64,000 nucleotides of DNA from Grammothele lineata (lineage: Eukaryota; Basidiomycota; Agaricomycetes; Polyporales; Polyporaceae), in NCBI GenBank assembly GCA_002150815.3, contig NDFF03000149.1, positions 1 to 64,000 of the forward strand, in the 5' to 3' direction. The position numbers and the translations under genes are program-made. The notes under the pieces are model-generated. The model was not told where the DNA came from. It saw only the letters and a program-made list of their open reading frames with translations, and ran no database searches. Shown in pieces: positions 9,401 through 21,568 of this stretch; positions within the stretch are counted from its first letter, which is position 1, and the number at the start of each line of letters is the position of its first letter.

Positions 9401-12289
9401 AGACGCGTCGATATGGTACCGGACCTTGACTAGGTTATCACGGACGCGCTCCTGCTCCCGCTCGACGTACTCCTGGAACCGATCCAGCTGCTCAGCGTCT
9501 TCCCCAGGAAGCGTGCCGTACCCTTCGAAACCCTCGACAAGAGCATATATCCACCAGATCGACGAGAAATAGCTGTCGACGGCGTTGCGGTTTGGAGGGA
9601 GCACGTCGGCGAGGGCGTTGCGGATGTAGGAGAGGGTGTCTTTGATCTGCGCTGAGTACTTCTCGCCTGCGAGGCGCCAACCTTCCGAAACTTATGTTAG
9701 CTGCGGTGCCAACGCGATGGGGAGATCAGTTGCCCGTACCAATCGCCCAGTACGCTATCCAGCAGGGAACACTAGTCGCGGCGAGTTAGCTCGTTAAAAG
9801 CGACAGCGTCAACAGATAGCAAACTAACCTCCACTTCAGAGAAACCGGACGCAGATCCATCAGCTTGTTGACCTCCGTGATGGTGACGTACCCCGACGCG
9901 TCGTCGTCGAAAGCAGCCATGACCGGCTGCAGCCACTGCCGGCTGAGGTACTTCAGCGCCCACCTGTCGCTCGTCATCTCTCCAGGCTTCGCGTTCTCGA
10001 ACACGTCGCGGTAATGTTCTTGTAGAGTGACGACGAATAGGTGCGCTTCGACGCTCCCGCGCCAGTTCTGGTGCAGTCTCAGAATTCGAATCCAAGCATC
10101 GCCAGGAAGTTGTGGGCTCACCATCTCATGCCAGATTTTGCGCAACTCCTACTCCCCAAAGTCACTCAGCTACCGAACTCCGCAAACCGAACACACTCCT
10201 CACCAAATCATGTATCCGCATATGCGGCCCCTGGTCAATCGCGTCCTTCACAGCCCCAATGACCCGATCACTCTCCGCCGTGATGTACGCCTCCAGCTCC
10301 GTCCTCAGCTGCCCCAGCAGCAGCTCGTACTTGCCCTCGAATGTCTTGAGGTTGCGCTCGAGCGCGGCGGAGGGCTCTTCGCGGAGCTCCGCTTTGAGCT
10401 CTTCGAGGGAGATTGCTCTCTTGTCTGTCCCGGTCCCGGTCCCGGTCGCCTGGACTCTGTCCCGCCCGGCGCGTGTCTGACCTTGCGCCTGTGCCTGCCC
10501 TTGCGCTGGAGCTTGAGTCTCCGTTTGAGGCCGCGTCGTCCGTGTATGCGCTTGACCCTGAGGCTGTGGGGGCTGTTGAGTCGCGTTCTGGGGCTGTTCG
10601 GCGGTCTTCCCTGGGGTACCGCGCGTGGGCGCGTCGATCGCGATGAGCGACTCGAGCACGTCGTCGTCCTTGCGCACCATGGCGGGCCCGCCCTTGGCCT
10701 TGATCGCCTCGTCGATCCGCCGCTCCTCGTCGCTCATGAAGCTGCGCATGAGCGTGACGATCGTGTCGATCCTAGTGTGTGGGTGGGAGGTGGGAGGTGC
10801 CCTTCGTCAACTGCATCCTTCTGCACGCGTTCAGAGACTCGGAGAAAAGGGGGAACGACGTACTTCAGGTTCATCTGGTAGCTCAGCTGCTGGATCCCCG
10901 TCACCGCGTTCGCGGTGTAGATGTCCATCGCGACCTGGAACTTGTTCTTGTGGACCTCGAACACGTCCACGAACTCTGCGAACTTCATGGCCCACGCCGG
11001 GCCCTTGAAGACCTTCACGAGCAGTCGTTTCTTAAGGAAGGTGTCGCACAGGTTCGCGCACCTCTTGATGTCGTCGGCGGCTTCCATTGCAGCAGTTTTG
11101 AGGGGGCCGTCGACGGAGGTGCCGTCTGGTGAGACTGTGGGGGAGTTCTTGACGTCTTGTAGACTACGCGGCGAGCGGTGAGTGGGTGGCACGAATCGAT
11201 TACCGTCCGAGGGGCGTACTGAGTCATGACCATCATCATCTCCTTCATCTTGACGTACAGCGTCACGACGCGCCTGTCGTTCTCTTGGCGCGTGCTCTCG
11301 AGGTAATACACCGTCTTAAAGGCGAGGACAGCAACTGGGAATCGTACGCAGAGAACGGTGAGTCTGGATACGCCCGACTCGCGCAGAGGCAAGATGCACC
11401 TGTAACAGCGGGATGAACCTTCGCGACCTCATCGAGTGTCTTCATAATCCAAGGCATATTCTCCGCAAAACCCTGTATACCACGCTCGAGTTTCTGTATC
11501 GCATCCTTGTCGGACTGCTCCAGCGCGCTGGCCACTTGGTTTGCAGCTGAACCGACGGCAGCCGCCGCCATGGAGACTGGGTTTGCGACACTGGCAACTC
11601 GGCTTCCTAGAGTTTCCGTGAGCAGAAATACAGGAATCGAGTAGATTGCACGTACCCATAGAGTCTACCGCGCGATCCAAGCGCTGGACGCGAGGGTCGG
11701 CGCTTATTTGCGCTTGGACCGGTTTAAGTTCAGCCAGCGCACTGCTCGTCGCAGAGTCAACGGCGACTGGAGCGGCTGGAGCAGCTAGAGACGAAGGAGA
11801 TGGAGGAGGAGCTGGATCCGGTGTCGGCATGCTCAACGGCACAGACCTTGAAGCGTTCGAGTTACGAGAGCACTCGGCTGGGGTTGCAGAGACCAAAGGA
11901 GGAATATGCTCCGGGATCGGCATGTTCAGTGGTGTTGGTGTGCTAGGAGCGCGCACGTCAGAAACGGAGTTCGCTGTCGGCGTCGAGGTTTGCATCGTCA
12001 CGGGCGGGTGCGCGTTCGCCGGCCCCGATGAAGGGAGTGACGAGAGAGTCACAGGCTCGGGTGCAGGTGCTTTTGCCAGTCCTAGTGAAGGAACGTTTAC
12101 TGGCTCGGATAGTGCGCCATCCGTACCACGTAGTTCATTCGGGCCGTCAGTAGACATGGAGGATGGGTGACCATTGCCAGAGGCTTGATGAGCACTGCTT
12201 GCTGCGGTGGATCCATTTTGGAGGTGTTCGGGGTGGGCGCCCTTGTTGCGAGACTTTCGAAAGAGTTTGACCGGGTTGAGAGACGGCAT
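6408..12289 (-). CDS. Large EF-hand and ZZ-type zinc finger protein
   Basis: Fifteen exons join in phase to 1,677 aa: complement(6408..6781, 6840..6938, 7001..7797, 7875..8699, 8741..8961, 9024..9085, 9142..9298, 9359..9681, 9740..9771, 9829..10148, 10204..10771, 10864..11163, 11220..11334, 11400..11606, 11656..12289). Residues 1-210 are Ser/Pro/Thr-rich and disordered. A helical region (about 220-610) follows. An EF-hand loop, DDDASGYVTITE, sits near 690. A Glu/Ala repeat lies near 1130-1165. A ZZ finger lies at about 1500-1545 (CTIC, then CWYC-LEC, then CFDC, rebuilt only across the 7001/6938 junction). A short coiled coil ends the protein. Intron 9 is GC-AG. The family is known in agaricomycetes but uncharacterised. 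Calcium or peptide-tag sensing is inference from the domains; the helical part recalls N-terminal adaptor regions of fungal NLR-like proteins, weakly. Confidence 0.85.
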
Positions 12290-13025
12290 GGAGGGTACAT
12301 AGAGAGGCGGAGTTGGAGCGCAGCTCTCACGCGATCACGACGAGTTATAAAGAAGTGGGGAAGCGTCACAGAGCCTCAGCTCGACGTACTAGTGCAGTTC
12401 CAACACGAATTAATTGCCAACGATGCGCGCTAATTGTGGTCCATCTCTTCAAAGTCGTGTCTGGTGCACCTGGCGACCATCAGAGAGCCCATGTCTGGTT
12501 CTTCTGAGACCTTATTGAGCATGGCAGTGGTGACTATAAGCCAAGGAGGTAATGAGACGGATTAAGTAGAAGAGTTCGGACTATGTGGCTGAATGGAAGA
12601 GGCGTCGATCCGGCTAGCGCTCAAGCGCAAGTCCGAGGCGGTGCACGTGATCGTGTCGCGCGGCAGGAGCCTGACGATCTCTTCCGAGGCCGCTCTTCGC
12701 TGTCTACACGATCCTTCAAAACACGACGTGCACGGCTGTGCGTGTGCAAGACACCGTCAAGCACGTCAGCTGTGTCTTGACTCCGTTTTACGTCTCTCAT
12801 CGTCCTCTGTTCTGCCGACATACCGCGTTCCCTCACCTCGGTGTCAATCAGCGCAGGCACGTTCGTCCTCGTCCAACCTGCGCCCACGTCTCCCGCCCAA
12901 CGACTACGCACACCACCCCAACCTTCCCTTCTCGACCTTCTCAGGGCCCCTTCCTTTTTCAGACGCCCGCCATCGCGCTGAAATAAGGAGTCATGTACGT
13001 CCCCGACCCTGTCGCGTCCGCCACC
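12290..13025. promoter_or_regulatory. Divergent promoter region
   Basis: 736 bp between the start codons of the EF-hand/ZZ gene (-) and the TLC gene (+). Long Arg/Pro-rich open frames on both strands (12593-13198 +, 12621-13253 -) are GC-skew artefacts that overlap the TLC gene. No TATA box is evident. Confidence 0.5.
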
Positions 13026-14328
13026 ATGGCCCTTCCCCTCGCCCCCGTCCTCCGCCGCGTCGCCCAGCCGTTCGCCGACTTTTTCAGCCTTCCTCCCCTC
13101 CCCGACCACTTCCCCACCCTCTTCTATGCTTTCCTCGCTTTCACGGCTCTCCATCTCTTCATCTCGCCCTTCCTCAGCTCCCGCATCTTCCCAATTAGCT
13201 ATGGCAAGCTCAGGTCCAAGCGGGCCATCAACCAATGGTGTGCTACTCGGCACACCTTATTTTCTGTTAATGTACTAACGCTAACATCAGGAACATTCAA
13301 GTCGTCTCCCTCTTGCACGTCTTCATCGTCTTGCCCCTGGCTGTTAGCTGTTTTGGCTCAGAGACCCTCAAGGCCGATAAGCTCTGGGGATGGGACGAAA
13401 GAGTGGGCACCACGGTCGCGGTAGCATGCGGGTGGGTCTTCTATCGCCTCCCATCTCCTCGTCATCGCCTGAGCGCGATGCTGTCCTTGCTACGTCGCTT
13501 CAAGATACTTCTTGTGGGACACACTTGACGCTGCCATCAACTTCGATGACCTGGGTTTCCTCATTCACGGTACGTCTCGTCATTCCGCGCCCACAACCGT
13601 CTATGCCTCGTTCTAATACGAGCCCCGCGTTTAGGCGTGTCGTGCTTCACGCTCTACATGATGACTTTCGTGAGTCCCCTACACACCCCCTCCGCGCGGC
13701 GCCGTGGCTCACTCTCCGCGCTTCGCGACCAGCGGCCCTTCCTCGGCTACTTCGCGCCCCGCTTCCTCTCCTGGGAACTGTACGTCCCACCGCCCGCATT
13801 ACCGCGCGTCCGCACCCACCTGACCCCCTCCTCCTGCCCCTATCTCCTCTCTACTGCGCGCAGGAGCACGATCTTCCTGAACATCCACCGCTTCCTCGAC
13901 AAGACCGGCTACACGGGCAGCACCGCGCAGTGGCTGAACGGCGTCGTCCTCCTCTCGACCTTCTTCTCCGTCCGCATCGTCTACGGGTGGTACCTCACTG
14001 TCGACTTCATGCGCGCCCTCTTCGCTGCGCGCCACGAGCTGAACGACTTTTACCTCGTCGCGTTCGCGTTGGGCAACCTGACGCTGAACTCGCTTAACCT
14101 TATCTGGTGCGTTCCCTCCTTACAAGTTACTGCCGACTTCTGGCTTTGGGGTAGAGCAGGAGGGGGCTGACGCGGACGCGCGCGCGTTACGTGTGCAGGT
14201 TCTACAAGATGATCTTCGCGGTGCGCAAGCGGTTCGACAAGGAGGCGCAGCCACTGCGCGCCGGGGCCGACGCCGTCGCACCCGCCGACTCTGTCGCGCC
14301 CACGGCGAACGGCGCGGCCGCTCACTGA
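13026..14328 (+). CDS. TLC-domain membrane protein
   Basis: Seven exons (13026..13237, 13291..13431, 13505..13569, 13635..13669, 13733..13779, 13864..14106, 14199..14328) give 290 aa. The ATG at 13026 has an ideal CCACCATGG context and is preferred over 12993. Several hydrophobic helices are visible: the first at about 25-50, then LLHVFIVLPLAVSCF, the FLIHGVSCFTLYMMTF segment, PFLGYFAPRFLSWEL, LNGVVLLSTFFSVRIVYGWYL, and a last helix before the charged tail. Together they match the TRAM/LAG1/CLN8 (TLC) fold of the TMEM56/TLCD group. The tandem His motif of ceramide synthases is not seen, so a ceramide synthase role is unlikely. A role in membrane lipid composition is inference from the family. 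It probably sits in the ER or secretory membranes. Confidence 0.88.
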
Positions 14329-15399
14329 GTCTTGCGTACTGAGTCTTGAGCGGTGACAGTACTAGACACGCGTACGGCGTCGTACGACTCGTTGAGGAAC
14401 GTCCTCGGACCCGACGCCCCGAAACCTCCGAATTCCAGACTACCGGACTTTGTGCCGGGTGTGGCGCTTATGGCGCGGACGCCGGATACTCGAGGCTGCG
14501 AAGGCTCTCTTCTCTCCGTGCCCCTAACGCCAACGTGGACGCGGATGTGCATTGTGCATACGAATATGAAGATGATACGACTAGATACATACGGGCTAAT
14601 TGTTGTCTTCTTACCTGTGCTCTCTTCTCCACCTCGACCCCGCCAAGTACTGTCTTCTCTCCTGCTGCCCGGGACTTCGCGCATGCATGCAATACCCCCG
14701 TGTACCCGTGTACCCGCTCTCTCGCGCTCCGCTCATTAGTTCTCAATATTACTAGAAGACGGACTCACCATCGAAGGCTCTCAGACTCAGATATCAGATA
14801 TCGGTGCCCCCGAAGACTTGACGGTCACGAAAGGCGTGCCAGTAGTCGCCGGCCGGGCGCGTCAGGCTGATGAGGTGTCGCCGGCCCGGGGTTCCGACTT
14901 GTGTACATGGCGCTTATTGCACCCGAGGGCCGAGCGGGAGGGTCTGGGATGAGTCCGAGCGGTGTAGGGCTCTCGAGTTTTGTGCGTCCTGCGTGAGGAT
15001 TGTGGATGTGTGCAAAGCGATAGACCACACGCGTCTCCTCACAACTCGGGTACGATATACTCACCTTGCAAGTGTTGTAGCTAACTTGAATAGTCATCAT
15101 CGTAGACTCCGTACGAGGCCACGCGCGCGTTCCTAGACACCACAAAGCACTCTTTTTTTAAATCGACTAGGTGTATTGTATCCCGTCTTCCGTATACAGG
15201 GACCCGCGGCAAAGCCAAGGGCGGGCGGGGCACCAGGCCCATACGCTACTAGCACGTATGTAAATAAGGTAGAGACGCGGTAAGTAATTTGAAACATCGT
15301 GATCAGATGAACAGTCGGGGGCAGCACAGAGGCGGGGGAAAGGGAGGAGGGGTGAGAAGGACGACAGCAGGCTGCCTTGGTAAACACTAGCTAGGGGGG
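14329..15399. other. Gene-free stretch downstream of the TLC gene
   Basis: About 1.07 kb with only short overlapping frames and no family similarity. It contains a short duplication, GTGTACCC twice near 14701. Probably 3' flank of the TLC gene and flank of the LINE-like remnant. Confidence 0.45.
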
Positions 15400-15731
15400 T
15401 CAGGAAGGAAGAACGACTAGGCTGCTGCCTCGCGTAGGGTGCATGCCAGGGAATATGTATGGACGTCGTAGCGCGCTCTCGGGAAGGGGGCGGTCTCCGA
15501 ACGTGAAGGCGCCCGGATTTTTCGCCAAGAAGTCGATGATAATGGGGAAGGGATCGAGCTCTCGCAAGAGAGTCTCCCAGTCCGTCTCCCGGAAGCGCCC
15601 TTGTACCACTCGCAGTGGAACAGGATGTGGTTCCGTGTGTGAGCCCAGGCGTTCAGGGCCACAAAGCACTCGCGATCTATCATTTTGCACGCAACTGTGA
15701 CGCTAACGGAACTTCCAGCGCAACTACACAC
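15400..15731 (-). mobile_element. Remnant of a LINE-like reverse transcriptase C-terminus
   Basis: On the - strand one frame reads ALNAWAHTRNHILFHCEWYK, and the next frame continues RFRETDWETLL, then FPIIIDFLAKNPGAFTF. Joined across a one-base shift near 15600 this resembles the C-terminal tail common to fungal non-LTR retrotransposon proteins, with the (R/H)xxILFxC pattern and the FLxxNPxAFTF closing block. The rest of the element is absent, so this is a dead fragment. The assignment rests on remembered family pattern, not a search. It lies just past the 3' end of the DUF6533 gene. Confidence 0.45.
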
Positions 15732-15931
15732 GACTCCTTGCTCAGAATAAGACTAGGTTTTACATCGCGAAGACAATCTTTTCCCCCGAGATGTGACCAT
15801 CCCTCACTGAGAAGCATTAAGTATGTTGCACGCCTTGCCACGAATAAAGTCTACCAAGTTTCGCCTCCTGCTTCCTAGCTCTATGGCAGCCGATTTGCGG
15901 CATTTCCTGGTTGGGGGTTGGTATACTCCCC

Positions 15932-17592
15932 TTACGGATCGTCTCCGAACTCGCCGGCAGTGAAGTGTTCGTGGTCCGGAAGGGTCGATGCGCCGAGGGA
16001 GCCTTCGACTCGCTGGAAGACGATTGGTTCGCTCTCCCGGCTCGGTGAAGATCCGTGTACCGACGTTCTACTTGCGGCTCGAAGATGAAGAGCGAAGCGG
16101 GAGATGAGAATGGACGTTAAGCTGGTCACCAGAAGAGCAAGATGTAATATTTAGCCGGGACTCTAACTGCGGGAGGTGAGGATGAGAGGGGACTCACGGA
16201 TCCGTGAACGACGTGATGACGCTCGTGCCCCCATCCACGGTGGTGTTCGCCTGTGGTCTGAATCAATGTATGCCACTTAATGAAACGCATTATACTCGTA
16301 CCTCCGATAGAAGTGTGAGTGTCAGATGGAGGGCGTTCAACGTCAGGAGAGTTCTTTTAAGTCAAATTACATGCATATAAGGCCAATTGGACCGATGCCG
16401 GGGACTTGGTACACATTAGAAACGTACGCGAAGTAGATCGTTCCTATATAAGCCATACACTCCATTAGCATCGTATACAACTCCTCATTACGAATGACAT
16501 CAAGAATAGAACTAACCGTCTACTAATAAAATATTCGATAGCGTATTACCACCGAGCGTATTGTAGAGCCTCCTGTCGAAGAGCTTGTACCATGTAATAC
16601 AGACCGCGATACCATCCGCAAGCATCAATGATGAGCGAGATAGTATGATTACTGGGGGTCAACATCAGCATTTAAACAAACCCACTCTAAAGTCAAACAG
16701 TGCGCATACGTCTTCATGATTAAATTCATGATTATTCTATTAAAAAGTATGAATACTCCCCAAAGAAATGCTCACAGTCGAGTTCTGGATACCGTTGCGG
16801 TGGAGCCCACATACCACCCAAAGAGGGGAGCTTCGACGACGTAGAGTGTGGTAAGTTTATACTGAGCAGAATTGCGCCCATGAATACGTGCAAAGTAAGC
16901 GCATCTGCTCGACCATACGTCCACGCACCACGTTTACTCCGACCGGAACAACCGAGAGAATGAAAACGATGGCGGCAAGCAGTCGACTGCGGCTAAGTGC
17001 CAAGGTGCGCATCGCCGAGAACACTAAGGAGGGACATTCAGTATGAAAGCTACTATGGGCTCAGGAAACCTGAAGAGGAGCACAGACCTGCCCATAAGAT
17101 GTACATTGACAAATCCGCTGCCGATTGGGTGAACACAATATGCAATGTTCTGTAAACGAATCTGCTTAGGGGATTATGCATATGAAGCAGTTGCAAAACT
17201 CACCCCTGCAGACAAATATCTTGTGAGCATCTTGCGGAATGTATACAGCAATATCTTGATAGGTTGACTTACATCTGCGCTTATTGAAGGAGGAGATATA
17301 AAGAGGGCGAGAAAGCAGCAGTTCACCAAGATGTTGAGGTATCGGTTCGCGAAAAAGAGGACGCCCGCTCCGTTGAGTCTTGTGGCCCAAAATAATTCAA
17401 TCTCACTATCCAAAGTTAGCAAATGAGCGTATGCTACGAGAGCTACCAAGATACAAGTTAGCTAAAGTCTTGAATATAATCTGTGCTCGGATGCCTGCCT
17501 GCTACCGCCACGCTGCAGTAATTCTCCAAGAAGCTGGGAAAGAAGGACGGGTAGAAGACGTTAGCAGGGGTGTCGCTCTACGATACATTGAT
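15932..17592 (-). CDS. DUF6533 multi-pass membrane protein
   Basis: A highly split gene. Recognisable pieces in order: NYCSVA, then AYAHLLTLDSEIELFW (DUF6533 N-terminal signature), FSAMRTLALSRSRLL followed by a helix ending VVPVGVN, ILSRSSLMLADGIAVCITW, a VDGTIYF block, LLTLNALHLTLTLLS, and the LTSILISRF tail. Well-phased 3' exons are complement(15932..16121, 16198..16250, 16302..16353, 16428..16443, 16517..16651, ..16776). The exon 16428..16443 is only 16 nt. The junction after VVPVGVN and the first exons could not be closed in phase, so either a small exon is missed or the copy is decaying. The family is expanded in wood-decay fungi, with about seven predicted helices; function unknown. Stop TAA at 15932. 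Confidence 0.75.
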
Positions 17593-19635
17593 TAATAATG
17601 TACCCGCTGGCCACCACCGTAATTAAACTAGAGGTATCGCCTCCGGGGGACATGGCGAAGAGACTGAGGTTGTGAAGAAAATTTGTGAGGAAGGTCCCTA
17701 GGATATTCCAAAGAGCTCCTTAAGTATTATCGGATTCACGGCGCTACGCCCTGTAATTGGGCATGTCCCTCGGGAAGTATCTGGGATTTCTGTTCGACTG
17801 AGAGGCTGTGTGTGTGGTGCGGTGCACTAATCTCATAGACAGTATAACGATATATATTGAGGCTGTGGCAACCGTCAGCGCCTTGCTGTCTCAGATGAGA
17901 TGAATCCAGCGATGGGGTGATATTTGAATACCACATTCATTCTCGTCAAACCTTCGGAGATCACGTCGGAGGCGGTAAATAGGTTGATAGTTTACACCAC
18001 AACAGGGGATCGAGTAGCCAGCGTGGGCACTCAGCTCAGGCTTGCTGGTCTGAAGATAGCCCTGGCCGCCGGAAGTAGAGTACCCCCGCCCTATAGGAAG
18101 ATTTAGAAGATAGGTATGTGAGAGATTATGAAAGTTCTACATAGTTAGGTGATTTTTATCACTGCGGAAGCAGTCGGCGAATACAGTGAGGGTGTAGCTG
18201 AGGAAGCACTCTGCTTCGGAGCATAAATCTTCCATCTTTTTGAGAACCAACAGCCGCATCCTTGAACTGTCGGCGTCGCCGCACCAGCGACTGCGAGAGC
18301 GGTCGCAGGGCCTCTGACTCATATGAATTGGCCAGTGACATCACCAGGTAAGGTGCGGAGTTCGAGACGATGATATGCATGGTACGCATGCCAGAACCGA
18401 CGTGCATCGCGACCCTGAAGCGCAAACCCAACGACCCACGACCCACGACTCACCCTCCGTAGCTACGATCCCGACCGCGACCTCGACTCCGCGATCGCAC
18501 CTCCTCGACACGCCCGCAACCGCGATCACGACCTTCGAGCCAACCGTGACCGAACCTACAACCGACAGCGTCCTCTGCGGTCTCAAGAGTTGCGTGTGCA
18601 CGAACACAGCTCAGCCCAGGGTTCCCGGTGTTTCAATGTGCTACGATATCTCGCGTTGACAATCTGCTCGTTAAAGACTCCCTCTCAACTGCCGCCGATC
18701 AACTTGGGTTACATCTAAATGTCAAGTGCGACGGTAAGAATGGGGATGTCAGTACGTACTTTGCATCGACACTCAGACTTACCTAGGACGGCGAAAGTTA
18801 CCACGTGCAGATCTAGAGACGCAGAACTTCGAAAACTAGATCGTTGCCAAAGAACGCACTTGACATCACCGCAGAGAACGGGATTCCGGGATTCCGAGAG
18901 AGTAAAGTCGGCACTGTGACTGGCGGCCCATTGACCGTGCGTGTCCCACCTAATCGCCGCCGCCGGATACAACTCGCAAGTGCATAGGTCTTGTCTACTA
19001 TTGTGCTCTTTCAAGCATTTTGAAAGTCCGCTTGTTGATTCAATGAAGCGCCTATTAATCTACCGGGCGCCGCATTCAGCAGTTCAAGGAGCGCATTTCA
19101 AGCCTTTCAAAGCGGACTTCAAAACTAGCAGATCCAGCGTTTCGGCTGCAGTCTCCAGCATTTGCGGTCCATGACAAGGTTTTGACCAGCCACGAGGCCT
19201 GCACTAGCCTACACTCCCATGCTACTGCAACTCCTGTCTTTTATTGAAGTTTGACTGGTGCTCTACTCAAAAGTTGGGCTTGCAGCGGACGCCGAGGCCC
19301 GATAGTGGTTTCGTTCAAAGGCGTGAAGACAGCTGCAGCGTCGTTAATTCTGAGCACACAGCAGATGTGCTTCAGGCCTGGTGTGCTGCGGTAAGTATGC
19401 TGCGGTAAGCCAGTCTTCAACGTTAGCTACACTCAGCCAACAGACCTTTCGTGAGTGTCGCCGTATCCGCAGTATCTCTCTTAGGACTGCCATCAGGTTC
19501 ACCTTCTGTTCATGCTGATCTATCTGCTCATACGTAACTGTGGTCAGTGTTCAATGATTTTATTCGCAACAGGATCGTCAGACAGTAGCTAACTTTTAGC
19601 TCATTGCAGACCACGTTTTGCTCACTGAGTCGAAT
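17593..19635. other. Gene-poor accessory stretch
   Basis: Two kilobases without a supported gene and with lower GC than the flanks. At 17940-18046 the + frame reads SEAVNRLIVYTTTGD, which recalls a membrane-helix segment of DUF6534-type proteins, but the flanks carry stops and no partner exons, so it is at best a relic. Arms at about 19010-19025 and 19105-19120 form a short imperfect inverted repeat (TTTGAA-GTCCGCTT type). A possible 5' UTR acceptor for the next gene is GCTCATTGCAG ending near 19611. Confidence 0.4.
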
Positions 19636-21568
19636 ATGCTCTTCGGCACCGTGCCTACGTCCTCCGTATCAGCGTCCGCCTCAGTCTCTACGTACCCTGC
19701 GGGAATTGCCATCGGGACCCCGGTCTATACTCCGGCGCGGTGCAACGAGTGCAAAGTGACGTTCGGGTCCATCGCGGCGTGCGAACAGCACGCGTGCGCG
19801 ACGGGCCACGCGCACATGCCCGCGTACTTCTGCATGCGCACGGGGTGTCCGGCGACGTTCGACGATATAAGGAAGAGGAGGAAGCATTTGAAGAACTCCA
19901 AACACGATCAGGAACCTGTGGAGGTGGAAGGGGAGGCAGCATCCGGCGCGCCGGTACCTGCTATGAGTCAGGTAGGTCGACTTCTCATTAACTGAACAGC
20001 GGACGAGGGTCTGCGCGCGCATGAATGTAACTGACATACCTGACTTCCCCCTGAGGCGCGCCCGAGCCCGTTCCTTATTGACTACAGCGACGCCGGACAA
20101 TCAACTTTGTGCGCCAAATGCGACTTTGCGTTCCCGTCCGCGGCTGCGCTGCAAAAGCACTACAACGATTCGCCCGAGCATCCGCACTGCCGCACGTGTG
20201 GGGTAGGCTTCCCGGCGCTCAGCTCGTGGTCCGAGGTGAGTACGTATTCTTCTGCTGTCGGAAATGCACTCCACCGGTATTTAGCGTTTGGAGCGCTTGC
20301 TGACGTTGTTCGAATGATGGTGTGCAGCATATACGGAGCTGCTCTCCGCCCCGGGCTGACACCTCGAAATCGGCGGAAGTGTCGGCGGAAGTCCCATGGA
20401 CTGAGCCCCACGGAAGAGAAACCTGGGAAGATGTGGATGCGGCGACTGGTCAAGATGCTGGACCCGGTACTGTGCCAGAATTGGATGACGGTATGGCGCT
20501 GGCGACGACTTTCTTGACGCCTGAGGTGGCACAGGAAGAGGATGCTGCACAGATAGAGGCAGTGATGCCAGTACGTCTCTGTGTGCTCGTCTTGACGCTA
20601 TGCGCTACAACGTATCATTAGGATCAACCGAGTACGACCGCTGCACTAAACATACTCACAAATGCTACAAAACGTCGGGCTTGCCTAAATCCTCAAGTGA
20701 AATCGATTGTTGGGGAAGGCGCAGAAGAAATACCTCCTGTTGAGCGCGTGCCTGAAAAGGTTGAGAGTGAAACGTATGTGCTATTCGGCTACCCCCGCGG
20801 ATTATGTTGAGAGTCCTAACTTACGCTCTCGCTAGCACCTACATATCAGTGTACTATTCGGATCCCGGCGACGACGCACCGGCTCCGCCATATAGTCCGT
20901 GGGAGACACCGTCTCCGTACGCCAGGCAGGATCAAGGTGACCCTGTTGAAGAAATCAGAGGAGAATCGAGGGCACCTTTGGAGACCTCTAATCAGTTCGA
21001 TTCGGAGGGCGCAGCCTTGCTCAACGGGCTCATGCCTCCGCCCCCAGTGCCCGATGCCAATGCAATTACAGTGAGTATGCGCTCGAGCGTGACTTATACC
21101 TTCATCAAGCCCACCATTTGAACTTACTTACCTCAGCAATCGACCACTCCACCCAACGGACGAGTACAAGCCTCCACTTGGTCCCGCGTCCCTCGCACAA
21201 ATCGGCACCGTACAGAGCCCGTCAGCACCAGCCAGCTCCCCGGACCGCCAGCCCTGCGTCCACCACCTAAGGCGCGGGCTCATGAAGAACCCACTTCAAA
21301 GGGATTATTCTTCCATTGTCGCGCGTGTCGCCGGAGCCCATGCTTGAAGCCGGTCTCGACCGTGTGTGGGCACATGTTCTGCCATAGGTAGGTCATGACT
21401 ATGTCGTTCTTGAAAGTGTCCGGATATTTGGAAACTAACAACTTCCCTGCATATGCGTACGTGTTAAACGACCACTACCACAGCTGTATTGTACAAGTAC
21501 TTGCCTCGTCTGCGTGCTGTCCGGTCTGCCAGAAGGTGTTCTTTGTCAGAATGAACCTTGAAATTTGA
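19636..21568 (+). CDS. Zinc-knuckle/RING protein, copy 1 (one-base phase break)
   Basis: Exons 19636..19971, 20088..20235, 20328..20570, 20622..20773, 20836..21070, 21137..21387, 21484..21568, about 483 aa. Four zinc knuckles come first: CNEC-x12-H, a CMRTGC finger, CAKC-x12-H, and a CRTC finger closed by HIRSC across an intron. A long acidic Pro/Ser linker follows. A C-terminal RING (CRAC, CGHMFC, CCPVC) ends the protein, split after CGHMFCH by the last intron. All junctions close in phase except exon 1 to exon 2: the only usable acceptor (CTACAG at 20087) leaves one extra base before the CAKC frame. Either a nonstandard splice site is used or a single-base indel has broken this copy. RING suggests E3 ubiquitin ligase activity; substrate unknown. 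Copy 2 lies 580 bp downstream. Confidence 0.78.

Noticed and set aside
12593..13253. Long Arg/Pro/Ser frames on both strands
   Set aside because: They overlap the TLC gene start and arise from its GC-rich third positions; no family similarity or splice signals.
16777..16940. A clean intron joining VVPVGVN to the next DUF6533 exon
   Set aside because: No donor and acceptor pair gave a consistent phase, so the junction is left open rather than forced.
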